From assembly GCA_001874335.1 (NCBI GenBank), contig MPDE01000001.1:310001-374000 (forward strand): a DNA stretch of 64,000 nucleotides. The letters are read 5' to 3'. The notes under the pieces are model-generated. The model did no database searches and was not told the DNA's origin. It saw only the letters and a program-made list of their open reading frames with translations. Within the stretch, counting starts at the first letter, position 1, and every line of letters begins with the position of its first letter. Below are positions 52,147 through 60,800 of the stretch, piece after piece. The DNA is from Bacteroidetes bacterium MedPE-SWsnd-G2 (GTDB lineage Bacteria > Bacteroidota > Bacteroidia > Flavobacteriales > Flavobacteriaceae). A program made the position numbers and the translations under genes.

Positions 52147-53287
52147 AACCATTGAAACCATCGATTTTTTAGAATACATACAACTCGTTTTTACAGACTA
52201 CACCTTACGAACCATTACGTTAGGAACTGCGCTATTAGGTTCAATTTGTGGTATGCTAGGTAGTTTTGCTGTTCTTAGAAAACAATCTTTATTAGGGGAT
52301 GCCATATCTCATGCGGCCTTACCAGGTATCGCTATAGCATTTTTAATATCTGGAGCTAAATCAAGCGACACTCTTTTGATAGGAGCCCTTGCCAGCGGTC
52401 TTATCGGTACTGTTTGGATTAAGGGAATCACTTCTAAAACGCATTTGAAATCGGATACAGCTTTGGGCTTGGTACTTTCATTGTTTTTCGGCTTCGGAAT
52501 GTTATTACTAACCTTTATACAAAAGCAACCTAACGCCAATCAAGCAGGACTAGACAAATACCTTTTTGGCCAAGCCGCTACTTTGGTAGAACGCGATGTT
52601 TGGTTGATGGCAATTGTTACCGGGGTTAGTCTTTGTGTACTTTTATTGTTTTGGAAAGAGTTTAAGATTTTACTTTTTGATGAAGACTATGCTAAAACCC
52701 TTGGGTTTAACACCAAGCGCATAGACATGCTTATCACCAGTTTTATAGTAGTTGCAATTGTGTTAGGTTTACAAACTGTTGGTGTAGTACTAATGAGCGC
52801 GATGCTATTAGCGCCTGCTGCCGCTGCAAGACAGTGGACAAATAGCTTAGGTAAAATGGTTGTCATTGCATCGTTTTTTGGAGCTGCTTCAGGGATTATA
52901 GGCACAGGAATTAGCGCCACCCAAAATCAACTTTCAACAGGACCTGTAATCGTAATAATCGCATCTATATTCGTTTTGTTTTCGTTCATATTCGCACCTT
53001 CAAGAGGATTGCTTTTTAGACAATTACGTTTTATTAAAAACAGAAGAGATTTAGAGCTTCATAAAACATTGGCGTTTATGTATCATATTGCTAATACACA
53101 TGAGGATATAACCCATCCGCACACCATTAAAATTTTAAATAACTTTCAAGGGTTTACTAGAAAAACACTTCAAAAATTAGTGGATAAAAATTACGTTGCT
53201 TTGGACGGTCAAATGTGGTCGTTAACTAAGGAAGGCTTTGACACCGCTTCAAATTTGTATAACCAATTAAACAAAACAAATGAGTAG
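52112..53287 (+). CDS. Metal ABC transporter permease with C-terminal winged-helix domain
   Basis: The 391-residue protein has eight to nine membrane helices of the ABC-3 metal permease family ([25 protein letters not shown] near 51-75). It then has an extra cytoplasmic tail of about 100 residues ([28 protein letters not shown] ... [29 protein letters not shown]) that looks like the winged helix of DtxR regulators. The start overlaps the ATPase gene by 35 bp, since no suitable later ATG exists. The tail might sense metal or interact with the regulator; it is a known-looking but uncharacterised fusion in Bacteroidota. Confidence 0.9.
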   Translation: MVSIIKSVYKNKTIETIDFLEYIQLVFTDYTLRTITLGTALLGSICGMLGSFAVLRKQSLLGDAISHAALPGIAIAFLISGAKSSDTLLIGALASGLIGTVWIKGITSKTHLKSDTALGLVLSLFFGFGMLLLTFIQKQPNANQAGLDKYLFGQAATLVERDVWLMAIVTGVSLCVLLLFWKEFKILLFDEDYAKTLGFNTKRIDMLITSFIVVAIVLGLQTVGVVLMSAMLLAPAAAARQWTNSLGKMVVIASFFGAASGIIGTGISATQNQLSTGPVIVIIASIFVLFSFIFAPSRGLLFRQLRFIKNRRDLELHKTLAFMYHIANTHEDITHPHTIKILNNFQGFTRKTLQKLVDKNYVALDGQMWSLTKEGFDTASNLYNQLNKTNE

Positions 53288-54440
53288 CGCACAAATAGAA
53301 ATCCAACTGATTGCCAGTATAGTTGCGATAGCATGCGCTATACCAGGTACGTTTCTCGTTTTGCGAAAAATGGCAATGATTAGCGATGCCATAAGTCACT
53401 CCATTTTACCCGGGATAGTAATCGGATTTTTCATCACTCAAGACTTAAACTCACCTTTACTTATATTTTTAGCTGCAATCACTGGAATTATAACTGTTGT
53501 TCTTGTTGAAAAAATACAACAAACAGGTCTGGTGAAAGAAGACACCGCAATTGGGTTGGTCTTCCCTACCCTTTTTAGTATTGGGGTAATACTAATCGCC
53601 AAAAACGCTAACGATGTACATTTAGATGTAGATGCTGTATTATTAGGCGAATTGGCCTTTGCTCCCTTTGACCGTTTCTTAATATCTGGTTATGATATGG
53701 GACCTAAATCCTTATGGGTAATCGGTACAATTTTAATCATAACCTTATTGTTGTTATGGGCTTTTTACAAAGAATTAAAGCTGAGCACCTTTGACGCTGG
53801 CTTAGCATCTGCGCTTGGGTTTTCTCCTGCCATCTTACATTACGGCCTTATGACCGTGTCTTCTGTAACTACAGTAGGCGCCTTTGATGCCGTTGGTGCT
53901 ATTTTAGTTGTAGCCTTGATGATTGCTCCTGCAGCCACAGCTTATTTACTGACGACCAATCTTAAAAAGATGATTGCGTTGGCCTGTTTTTTTGGGGTTT
54001 TAAGTGCCCTTTCAGGCTATTGGATGGCCCATTGGATAGATGCGTCTATTGCGGGCTCAATAACAACTATGCTTGGTTTTATATTTTTTATGGTGTATTT
54101 ATTTGCGCCTAGTAAAGGGATTATTGCTGTGTTGTATCGTGAGAAGCAACAACGCAAGGAAGTTTTATTACTCACTTTTTTATTACATATAAAAAATCAT
54201 TCTGAAGAAAACGAACGCCATGTCAACCACCTAAACGAACATATTAATTGGCAAAAGGTAAAAGCGCAATCTGTATTAGATCTTGCCACAAAAAACAATA
54301 TGATTAGTATTGACAATAACATTGTTTCCCTGACAAAAAAAGGTGAAGACTTTACATCTCAAGCAATTGATTTTATTGTAACCAATGAAGATTCAAAAAT
54401 TGAACACATTAAGGATGATTTTTTCTTATTTAGAGGATAA
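53280..54440 (+). CDS. Metal ABC transporter permease, second subunit, with C-terminal winged-helix tail
   Basis: The 386-residue protein is a second ABC-3 permease (GTFLVLRKMAMISDAISHSILPGIVIG near 20-46). It is paired with the first as a heterodimer, as in SitCD. Its C-terminal about 95 residues (EKQQRKEVLLLTFLLHIKNHSEEN ... VLDLATKNNMISIDNNIVSLTKKGEDF) again resemble a winged helix. The start overlaps the preceding gene by 8 bp. It ends directly against the convergent exporter gene (54441) with no spacer, so transcripts of both may read into each other. Confidence 0.9.
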   Translation: MSSAQIEIQLIASIVAIACAIPGTFLVLRKMAMISDAISHSILPGIVIGFFITQDLNSPLLIFLAAITGIITVVLVEKIQQTGLVKEDTAIGLVFPTLFSIGVILIAKNANDVHLDVDAVLLGELAFAPFDRFLISGYDMGPKSLWVIGTILIITLLLLWAFYKELKLSTFDAGLASALGFSPAILHYGLMTVSSVTTVGAFDAVGAILVVALMIAPAATAYLLTTNLKKMIALACFFGVLSALSGYWMAHWIDASIAGSITTMLGFIFFMVYLFAPSKGIIAVLYREKQQRKEVLLLTFLLHIKNHSEENERHVNHLNEHINWQKVKAQSVLDLATKNNMISIDNNIVSLTKKGEDFTSQAIDFIVTNEDSKIEHIKDDFFLFRG

Positions 54441-54950
54441 CTATTCCTGCTTATTTTTCTTTTTCACCATCTTAAAAAAACTTGTTTCATGAAAAGATTC
54501 TTTCCTGAAAATTAAGTTTGGCAAACTCACACCTACCGACAAGCCCATGATTACAAAAATGGCACTCAATCCGTTATTTACAGTTTCATTAAATATAGTT
54601 GTAAACCCTGTACCTTCAACACCTATTAACTCAATAACACCAATCATAAACTTATAAAAATAGGACCCAGGCACTAAGGGGATTACCGACGGAATAGAGA
54701 ATACCAATGGAGGTGCATGACCTCTATGAGCCACAAACATGCTAAATACACCTATTAAAGTAGCTGCAGCAAAGGAGGCAAAGAATATTTCAAAACCTGT
54801 GAACAATATGAGCTTTTTGACAACTATTCCCAAGCAACCTAAAAAGAAAATATAAATTAGAGTTCGTTTTGGGACATTAAACAACATTGCAAACCCTAAA
54901 GCCGCGATACCGCCTAAACACCCAAACCACACCAATTGCAAAATATCCAT
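54441..54950 (-). CDS. Threonine/serine exporter small subunit (ThrE_2 type)
   Basis: The 169-residue protein has five membrane helices and the typical HRGHAPPLVFSIPSVIPLVPGSYFYKFM near 75-102 of the ThrE C-terminal half (DUF3815). In many bacteria ThrE is one protein; here it is split into this part and the larger part encoded one base upstream. The two should form an exporter for threonine, serine or related amino acids. Confidence 0.85.
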   Translation of the reverse strand: MDILQLVWFGCLGGIAALGFAMLFNVPKRTLIYIFFLGCLGIVVKKLILFTGFEIFFASFAAATLIGVFSMFVAHRGHAPPLVFSIPSVIPLVPGSYFYKFMIGVIELIGVEGTGFTTIFNETVNNGLSAIFVIMGLSVGVSLPNLIFRKESFHETSFFKMVKKKNKQE

Positions 54951-54951
54951 A

Positions 54952-55719
54952 TTAAATATGATAAAGGGTTAGCGCCAATATTAAACCTAAGGCAATCATA
55001 AACACAGTAAATAGACCAACCACAAACCTCGCGAATCCGTTTAAAGTATAACCTGCCAATAAATCTGAAAAGGAATTAATTAAGGGAACACCCGGAATTA
55101 AAAACAAAACCGAAGTAGCAAAAGCCGCTTGAAAACCTTGATTTGGATATAATTTTAATACCCCTCCCGTTACTAAACAAGCTACAAATGCTGCCAAAAA
55201 CACACAGATATAAAAGTTAAATCCTTTTTTATGCAATTCTTGTCGCGTAAGTAAACCCAAACAAGTAGCCACAAATGCTACCAACATTGCAACCAATGGG
55301 CCGCCAGTGATACCACAAAATCCTGCACCAGCTAAACCAACAGCCATAACTACCAACCATCTGGGATGGTGTGAAGTATTATCAATAGTTTCAAGCTCTA
55401 ATAATATTTCAGATTGTTTTGGAGCGTTTTTTTTAATTCGCCAGCTTAACTGACTTATAGCTGTTACTTTAGAAAAATTCACCCCAATAGGCGGAATTTG
55501 CTTTGCGCTGGTATATTCATATTCGTGATCCACATGAGAGACGGTTAACACCAAAGTTCTTAGTGTAAACATAACATCAATATCACAATTATATGTGGTC
55601 GCTATTCTATTTAAGGTCATGTGAATTCTTGACGTACTAGCGCCGCTACTTTGCAAAACAGCGGCAGTTTCAAGCAAAACACTCCCCAATCTATTAATAT
55701 GTTTTTGACTGTATTCCAA
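54952..55719 (-). CDS. Threonine/serine exporter large subunit (ThrE, DUF1212 type)
   Basis: The 255-residue protein starts with a soluble helical part (LLETAAVLQSSGASTSRIHMTLNRIA) followed by about five membrane helices. GFCGITGGPLVAMLVAFVATCLG and FLIPGVPLINSFSDLLAGY are characteristic of ThrE domain 1. It lies immediately upstream of its small partner with one base between, a typical two-part arrangement. A perfect -7 box lies 45 bp before the start. Confidence 0.88.
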   Translation of the reverse strand: MEYSQKHINRLGSVLLETAAVLQSSGASTSRIHMTLNRIATTYNCDIDVMFTLRTLVLTVSHVDHEYEYTSAKQIPPIGVNFSKVTAISQLSWRIKKNAPKQSEILLELETIDNTSHHPRWLVVMAVGLAGAGFCGITGGPLVAMLVAFVATCLGLLTRQELHKKGFNFYICVFLAAFVACLVTGGVLKLYPNQGFQAAFATSVLFLIPGVPLINSFSDLLAGYTLNGFARFVVGLFTVFMIALGLILALTLYHI

Positions 55720-55763
55720 ATTTTCAGCAACTCAACACTAAGTTACTAAAAAAGAATAGATTA

Positions 55764-55771
55764 CAAACTTA
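55764..55771 (-). promoter_or_regulatory. Candidate -7 promoter box for the exporter pair
   Basis: The minus strand reads TAAGTTTG, matching TAnnTTTG, 45 bp upstream of the exporter start. It lies in the 54-bp gap after the TerB-DnaJ gene. Confidence 0.45.
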
Positions 55772-55773
55772 CA

Positions 55774-56547
55774 CTAATTAAAACCGCGTTCTTTTTGAAG
55801 TTTTTCGTAAGCCATTTGAACCTGTCTAAACTTTTCTTCAGCACCTTTCTGGTGTTCAGGACCTAAATGCATAATACGATCTGGATGATACTTTTTAGCC
55901 ATCTTTCTATAAGCTTTCTTCACCTCATCATCTGTTACACTTTTAGAGATTTCTAAAATTTTATAAGCGTTATCTGCACTGTCATAAAACATAGCTTTTA
56001 TACTCTCAAAGTCCCGAGAATTAATACTTAAATAGCCTGAAATGGTATAAATCTGTTTTACTTCATCTTCGGTAACCATACCATCAGCTTGAGCAATACC
56101 AAACAAGAAATGAATAAGTTGTAATCGTGAAGCATGATCCATCATTTGCCTAATTTGCAAACACACTTGACGGGTAGAAATATTATTTTGATTACTTACT
56201 TGTTTAAATAATCTAAATGCATGGTTAGCACGTTCTTTACCATACACGTTTGCAAAATAGTTTCTAACATAATCTAACTCCCTTTTATCTTGCTTTCCAT
56301 CGGCCTTAATAACTACAGTGGCTAAAATCAACAAACTCACTTCAAAATCTCCAGACTCAGTTTTTGGTTTTGTGTAATGTTGCCCTCGTCTTCTCCCATA
56401 ATCATAATCCCTATCACCAATTAAAGGCTGGTTATTGCCGTTTGACATTGCATCAACAACACTTCCTAAGGCTAACCCCAAAATAGCTCCGATAGGTCCT
56501 CCAAAAGACCACCCTATACCAGCTCCTATCCATTTTGAATAACTCAT
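55774..56547 (-). CDS. TerB- and DnaJ-domain protein (DjlA-like co-chaperone)
   Basis: The 257-residue protein has a short Gly-rich hydrophobic N-terminus (WIGAGIGWSFGGPIGAILGLALG) suited to membrane association. A helical TerB-like domain follows (about 75-180; LLILATVVIKADGKQDKRELDYVRNYF, IAQADGMVTEDEVKQI). A C-terminal J domain (about 190-257) contains the Hsp70-stimulating HPD in KKYHPDR. This is the order of DjlA. It probably directs DnaK to particular substrates near the membrane. A near-consensus -7 box TATCTTTA lies on the minus strand at 56579-56572. Confidence 0.88.
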   Translation of the reverse strand: MSYSKWIGAGIGWSFGGPIGAILGLALGSVVDAMSNGNNQPLIGDRDYDYGRRRGQHYTKPKTESGDFEVSLLILATVVIKADGKQDKRELDYVRNYFANVYGKERANHAFRLFKQVSNQNNISTRQVCLQIRQMMDHASRLQLIHFLFGIAQADGMVTEDEVKQIYTISGYLSINSRDFESIKAMFYDSADNAYKILEISKSVTDDEVKKAYRKMAKKYHPDRIMHLGPEHQKGAEEKFRQVQMAYEKLQKERGFN

Positions 56548-56749
56548 GTTTACTTTTTAAATTTAAGTTGATAAAGATACCATATGTTAGTTGAATTTCT
56601 TAAGCTAATGTTACACTCTTAACTATAATTTTAGAAAATGTAAAAGCAAATTTATATCCCACATTAAAACCGTCAATAAAACTGTTAAATCATTCAGAAA
56701 ATGAATCAATACATTGAAAATTAGTATAAGCAGCTAGAGCAATATTACC

Positions 56750-56757
56750 TATCTTTG
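56750..56757 (+). promoter_or_regulatory. Candidate -7 promoter box for bacilliredoxin gene
   Basis: TATCTTTG is an exact match to TAnnTTTG, 31 bp upstream of the start at 56789. No TTG at a normal -33 spacing is found. Confidence 0.45.
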
Positions 56758-56788
56758 CATTCAAATTTCAAATTAAAACGAATTATAT

Positions 56789-57199
56789 ATGTATCCAGCA
56801 GAATTAGTAAAACCAATGCGTGAAGATTTAACGAAAGTTGGTTTTGAAGAATTACAAACAGTTGAGGCTGTAGAAGCGGCTTTAGCTAAAGAAGGAACTA
56901 CTCTTGTTGTAGTTAACTCGGTGTGTGGATGTGCTGCTGCTAACGCTCGCCCAGGTGCAAGTATTAGTATAACAAACGATAAAAAACCTGATCACCTTGT
57001 AACAGTATTTGCAGGAGTAGATAGAGAAGCTACTGATAAAGCAAGAGCTTTTATGGTACCATTCCCTCCAAGCTCTCCAAGTATTGCATTGTTTAAAGAT
57101 GGTGAATTGGTTCACATGTTAGAGCGTCACCACATTGAAGGGCGTCCAGCAGAAGTTATTGCTGAGAATTTAGCCGATGCTTACAACGAGTTTTGCTAA
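56789..57199 (+). CDS. Bacilliredoxin BrxA/BrxB family protein
   Basis: The 136-residue protein is a thioredoxin-like fold with the hallmark CGC motif in VNSVCGCAAANARPG (C46, C48). RHHIEGRPAEVIAENLADAY occurs near the C-terminus. Bacilliredoxins remove bacillithiol from mixed disulfides on cytoplasmic proteins; many Bacteroidota make bacillithiol. A strong terminator follows the stop codon. Length fits the family. Confidence 0.92.
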   Translation: MYPAELVKPMREDLTKVGFEELQTVEAVEAALAKEGTTLVVVNSVCGCAAANARPGASISITNDKKPDHLVTVFAGVDREATDKARAFMVPFPPSSPSIALFKDGELVHMLERHHIEGRPAEVIAENLADAYNEFC

Positions 57200-57221
57200 A
57201 AAACTTTAGTATAAAAAATGC

Positions 57222-57248
57222 AACCACGCTTTTTAGCGTGGTTTTTTT
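57222..57248 (+). terminator. Terminator of bacilliredoxin gene
   Basis: AACCACGCT (57222-57230) and AGCGTGGTT (57235-57243) form a perfect 9-bp stem with a TTTT loop and a T-run to 57248. Confidence 0.93.
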
Positions 57249-57253
57249 ATGTT

Positions 57254-57261
57254 TATTTTTG
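57254..57261 (+). promoter_or_regulatory. Candidate -7 promoter box for the acyltransferase gene
   Basis: TATTTTTG matches the -7 consensus, 24 bp before the ATG at 57286 and immediately after the bacilliredoxin terminator. Confidence 0.5.
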
Positions 57262-57285
57262 CGAAAACTAATCGATTTTCAATAC

Positions 57286-58023
57286 ATGAGTAAACTATTA
57301 TCATACCCATTATCTGTATTATACTATTTAGCCTTTGGTATAACTTTAGTTGTTTTTCATCCCATTCAATGGTTTTGCTTTAATGTATTTGGATATAGTG
57401 CTCACAAAACATCGGTAGATGTATTACAATTTTGTCTCATCCAATGCCTACGGATTTTAGGAACGCGATTCACTTTTGAAATGTCTAAAAACATTCCTCA
57501 AGATCGCCCTTTAATTTTAGTATCAAATCATCAAAGTATGTATGACATTTCACCAATAATGTGGTACATGAGAAAACATCACCCAAAATTTATTAGCAAA
57601 ATTGAATTAGGAAAGGGCATCCCAAGTGTCTCTTACAATCTTAGACATGGTGGTTCTGCATTGATAGATCGTAAAAACCCTAGACAATCCTTACCAGCTA
57701 TAATGAAATTTGGTGAATACATTGAGAGCAACAAACGCACTGCTGTAATTTTTCCTGAAGGCACAAGAAGCAAAGATGGCACACCTAAAAGATTTCAAAC
57801 CAAAGGCTTAGAAATTTTATTAAAAAAAATACCATCTGCTGCAGTTTTGCCTTTGTCCATAAACAACTCTTGGAAACTGGTTAAAAACGGAGCCTTCCCG
57901 ATGGGCATCGGAATTCATTTAAAATTTAAGGTCCATGAACCTATAGAAATAGCTACCTTTGCTGACAAATCGGAACTTTTGCAAACTATTGAGCAAACGG
58001 TAAGCGAAGGTGTCCACAACTAA
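57286..58023 (+). CDS. plsC: 1-acyl-sn-glycerol-3-phosphate acyltransferase (PlsC)
   Basis: The product has a membrane helix near the N-terminus and the acyltransferase blocks SNHQSMYDISP (HX4D, near 77-87), FPEGTRSKDG near 155-164 and VLPLSINNSW near 184-193. It acylates lysophosphatidic acid to phosphatidic acid. The frame is open back to 57193, but that stretch contains the upstream gene's terminator and a -7 box, so the ATG at 57286 (245 residues) is chosen. The acyl-ACP desaturase follows after 8 bp, which links acyl transfer to unsaturated chain supply. Confidence 0.9.
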   Translation: MSKLLSYPLSVLYYLAFGITLVVFHPIQWFCFNVFGYSAHKTSVDVLQFCLIQCLRILGTRFTFEMSKNIPQDRPLILVSNHQSMYDISPIMWYMRKHHPKFISKIELGKGIPSVSYNLRHGGSALIDRKNPRQSLPAIMKFGEYIESNKRTAVIFPEGTRSKDGTPKRFQTKGLEILLKKIPSAAVLPLSINNSWKLVKNGAFPMGIGIHLKFKVHEPIEIATFADKSELLQTIEQTVSEGVHN

Positions 58024-58031
58024 CTCCGCAC

Positions 58032-59015
58032 ATGTCACTTAAAAATATACGTTTAGACGTCATGAAATTTCTTGAAAAAGACGTCGATGCCTTAATGGAT
58101 AAATATTTGATTCCAATCGATACCATTTGGCAACCTTCAGATTTTTTACCGAATTCTGAATCACCTAAATTCTTTGATGAAGTACACGAAATTAGAGAGC
58201 TCTCTAAAGAGTTGCCTTATGATTTCTGGGTGGTTTTAGTTGGAGATATGATTACAGAAGAAGCTTTACCAACCTATGAGTCTTGGTTAATGGAAGTTGA
58301 AGGTGTAAACCATATAGAAAAAAATGGTTGGTCTAAATGGGTTTCTCAATGGACAGCCGAAGAAAACAGACACGGTGATGTACTTAACAAATACCTATAC
58401 CTTTCTGGTCGCGTAAATATGAGGGAAATTGAAAAAACCACTCAGTATTTAATTGCAGATGGTTTTGATATTGGTACAGATCGTGATCCTTACAAAAACT
58501 TTGTATACACAAGTTTTCAAGAGTTAGCAACATACATTTCTCATAATCGAGTTGCAAAAATAGCGCGTAAAAATGGAAACAAGCAACTGGCTAAAATGTG
58601 TAAAATCATTGCAGGTGATGAGATGAGACACCACCATGCATACAGTGAGTTTGTTGAACGTATTTTTGCCGTTGACCCAAGCCAAATGATGATGGCCTTT
58701 CATTATATGATGAAACAAAAAATCACCATGCCAGCTCACTTTTTAAGAGAATCTGGAAACAAAATTGGTACTGCTTTTGAAGAGTTTTCTAACACTGCAC
58801 AACGTATTGGAGTTTACACTTCGCATGACTATATTGACATTTTAGAAAAACTAATATCTCGTTGGGAAATAGATAAAATCACAAACCTTGATGATGAAGC
58901 AGAAAAGGCAAGAGATTATCTTATGAAACTCCCTAACCGTATGAAACGAATAGCAGATAGAATGACCATTCCTGAAAATTCTTTTCAATTTAAATGGGTA
59001 GAGCCTGCAGTATAA
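58032..59015 (+). CDS. Acyl-ACP desaturase (ferritin-like di-iron)
   Basis: The 327-residue protein is helical and soluble, with the di-iron motifs EENRHGD near 112-118 and DEMRHHH near 198-204. These are the two ExxH elements of the plant-type stearoyl-ACP Delta-9 desaturase family. It would insert a double bond into acyl-ACP with O2 and ferredoxin. The gene follows plsC after 8 bp and ends at a strong terminator. The product should supply monounsaturated chains for phospholipids. Confidence 0.92.
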   Translation: MSLKNIRLDVMKFLEKDVDALMDKYLIPIDTIWQPSDFLPNSESPKFFDEVHEIRELSKELPYDFWVVLVGDMITEEALPTYESWLMEVEGVNHIEKNGWSKWVSQWTAEENRHGDVLNKYLYLSGRVNMREIEKTTQYLIADGFDIGTDRDPYKNFVYTSFQELATYISHNRVAKIARKNGNKQLAKMCKIIAGDEMRHHHAYSEFVERIFAVDPSQMMMAFHYMMKQKITMPAHFLRESGNKIGTAFEEFSNTAQRIGVYTSHDYIDILEKLISRWEIDKITNLDDEAEKARDYLMKLPNRMKRIADRMTIPENSFQFKWVEPAV

Positions 59016-59025
59016 AAATATCATA

Positions 59026-59060
59026 AAAACATCCTCCATTTCTGGAGGATGTTTTATTTT
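59026..59060 (+). terminator. Terminator of plsC-desaturase operon
   Basis: AAAACATCCTCCA (59026-59038) and TGGAGGATGTTTT (59043-59055) pair over 13 bp around TTTC, followed by ATTTT. Confidence 0.95.
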
Positions 59061-59066
59061 AAGCCT

Positions 59067-59720
59067 ATGAATACACAACACCTAATTGAAACCACTATAG
59101 ACTTTGTAAAAGCACAATTAGTTGATGCCGAAGGCGGTCATGATTGGTTTCATATAGAACGCGTATATAAAAACGCCATTCACATTGCAAAACACGAAAA
59201 GGTTGATTTGCTGATCGTTTCATTGGGGGCATTATTGCATGATATAGCAGATAGCAAATTTCACGATGGAGACGAAACTATCGGACCTCAACTTACACGT
59301 GAGTTTCTATTCAAACAAAATGTAGATAGCATTGTTATTGAACATGTGGTTAAGATTATTGAAAACATATCGTTCAAAGGCGGCAATGAAACTCAAAAAT
59401 TTAAATCGGCAGAATTAGATGTGGTTCAGGATGCCGACCGCTTGGATGCCATAGGAGCTATAGGTATTGCAAGATGTTTTAATTATGGGGGCTTTAAAAA
59501 CAGAGCTTTATATAATCCAGACATCGCTCCTAATCTTTCAATGACAAAAGAAGAGTACAAAGCATCAAAAGCACCTACAATTAATCACTTTTACGAAAAG
59601 CTACTTCTACTTAAGGATAGAATGAACACTAAAACGGGCCAAAAGATTGCCCAAAAAAGACATGATTTTATGCTGCAGTATTTAGATCAGTTTTTTGATG
59701 AATGGGATGGTAAGGCCTAA
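59067..59720 (+). CDS. HD-domain phosphohydrolase
   Basis: The protein carries HD superfamily metal ligands: HDWFHIERV near 20-28, LLHDIADSKFHDG near 55-67 and VVQDADRLDAIGAIG near 121-135. It resembles the small YpgQ/YedJ-type nucleotide or pyrophosphate hydrolases. I start it at the ATG 59067 (217 residues) and not at the upstream one inside the terminator hairpin. It is cytoplasmic and convergent with the AraC regulator gene, with 5 bp between. The substrate is unknown. Confidence 0.88.
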   Translation: MNTQHLIETTIDFVKAQLVDAEGGHDWFHIERVYKNAIHIAKHEKVDLLIVSLGALLHDIADSKFHDGDETIGPQLTREFLFKQNVDSIVIEHVVKIIENISFKGGNETQKFKSAELDVVQDADRLDAIGAIGIARCFNYGGFKNRALYNPDIAPNLSMTKEEYKASKAPTINHFYEKLLLLKDRMNTKTGQKIAQKRHDFMLQYLDQFFDEWDGKA

Positions 59721-59725
59721 TCCTA

Positions 59726-60595
59726 CTATTGTATAATAATACGCATTTCTTTACGGTACTGAGAAGCACTTTTTCCGGTAATCTCCTTAAAGAGTTTATT
59801 AAAGTGTGAAAAATTATTAAACCCGCATTCAAAACTAATATCCGTAATGCTATCATAGCTTTCTAACAATAACTTGGTAGCGTGCACCACACGGTACTCA
59901 TTTACCACTTTAGTAAATGTTTTTCCCGTTACCTTTTTAAAGTACCTACAGAAAGCAGGAACAGTCATGCTTACCAAATCAGCTATTTCATCTAGTGGGA
60001 TTGTTCGTTTAAAATTGGTATTAATATGTTTAAATATAGCATCGATTTTAGCATTATCCTGAGGTTCGGCTTCAAATGCAAACCCATCTACATTCAACAA
60101 TCTATAATGTTCAGAAAGCGCTAAATCTTGGAGAATCTCAAGAAACTTCATAATCCTTGCAAAACCTGTTAGTGAATTTAGTTCTTGAATTTTGGGCCCA
60201 ACGGTGCGCTTGGTTTCTACATTAAACAACACTCCTTTTTTAGCACGCTCTAACAACCTATTAATAACGGTCATTTCAGGAATCTTAAAAAAATGCGCTC
60301 CTAAAAAATCTTCTTTAAACTGAATTATAGTTTCTGAGCCAGTAGAAGTAAATCGATCTGTAAACCCGTTATGAGGCAAATTGGCCCCAATTAATAGCAA
60401 CTGACTATTATTAAAATAAGAAATATGATTTCCAATATGTCGCTTGCCTTTCCCTTTATTTACATAGGATAACTCAATTTCAGGATGAAAATGCCAAAAT
60501 GCTTTATTTACATGAACATCTTTGGTATGCTGAAACACTTTTAAAGAATTTCCAAAATCAGGACTTAACTTTTCTAATACAGCCTTAGTTTTCAT
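59726..60595 (-). CDS. AraC family transcriptional regulator with cupin sensor domain
   Basis: The 289-residue protein has an N-terminal cupin-like domain (about 20-110; FWHFHPEIELSYVNKGKGKRHIGNHI) that probably senses a small ligand. Its C-terminal AraC DNA-binding domain has two helix-turn-helix units (about 190-289; IPLDEIADLVSMTVPAFCRYFKKVTG and ITDISFECGFNNFSHFNKLFKEITGKSASQYRKE). It likely activates a carbohydrate or stress gene. No obvious target lies next to it. A minus-strand -7 box is found just upstream. Confidence 0.92.
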   Translation of the reverse strand: MKTKAVLEKLSPDFGNSLKVFQHTKDVHVNKAFWHFHPEIELSYVNKGKGKRHIGNHISYFNNSQLLLIGANLPHNGFTDRFTSTGSETIIQFKEDFLGAHFFKIPEMTVINRLLERAKKGVLFNVETKRTVGPKIQELNSLTGFARIMKFLEILQDLALSEHYRLLNVDGFAFEAEPQDNAKIDAIFKHINTNFKRTIPLDEIADLVSMTVPAFCRYFKKVTGKTFTKVVNEYRVVHATKLLLESYDSITDISFECGFNNFSHFNKLFKEITGKSASQYRKEMRIIIQ

Positions 60596-60615
60596 ATCGA
60601 CATCAATTTTCGATA

Positions 60616-60623
60616 CAAAATTA
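60616..60623 (-). promoter_or_regulatory. Candidate -7 promoter box for the AraC gene
   Basis: The minus strand reads TAATTTTG, matching TAnnTTTG, 20 bp upstream of the AraC start. No -33 TTG is clear. Confidence 0.35.
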
Positions 60624-60764
60624 CCAATTAAAAAATAGACTATCTATGTTCTATTACCCTGATTCTATAGTATTTTACCATTATATCATCTATACACGTC
60701 TCGTGCGGTTAATTTAGCATACAAATATGCCAAGATTGTTGTTTTCCAACGTATTAATCTGACC

Positions 60765-60772
60765 TAAGTTTG
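60765..60772 (+). promoter_or_regulatory. Candidate -7 promoter box for secreted protein gene
   Basis: TAAGTTTG matches the -7 consensus exactly, 28 bp before the start at 60801. The nearest TTG is 23 bp upstream, a longer spacer than usual. Confidence 0.45.
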
Positions 60773-60800
60773 TATTGTAGAACTTTTAATATAAATAGAA

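Noticed and set aside
52309-52920. Minus-strand frames opposite the first permease gene
   Set aside because: They mirror the hydrophobic codons of the permease and lack independent signals.
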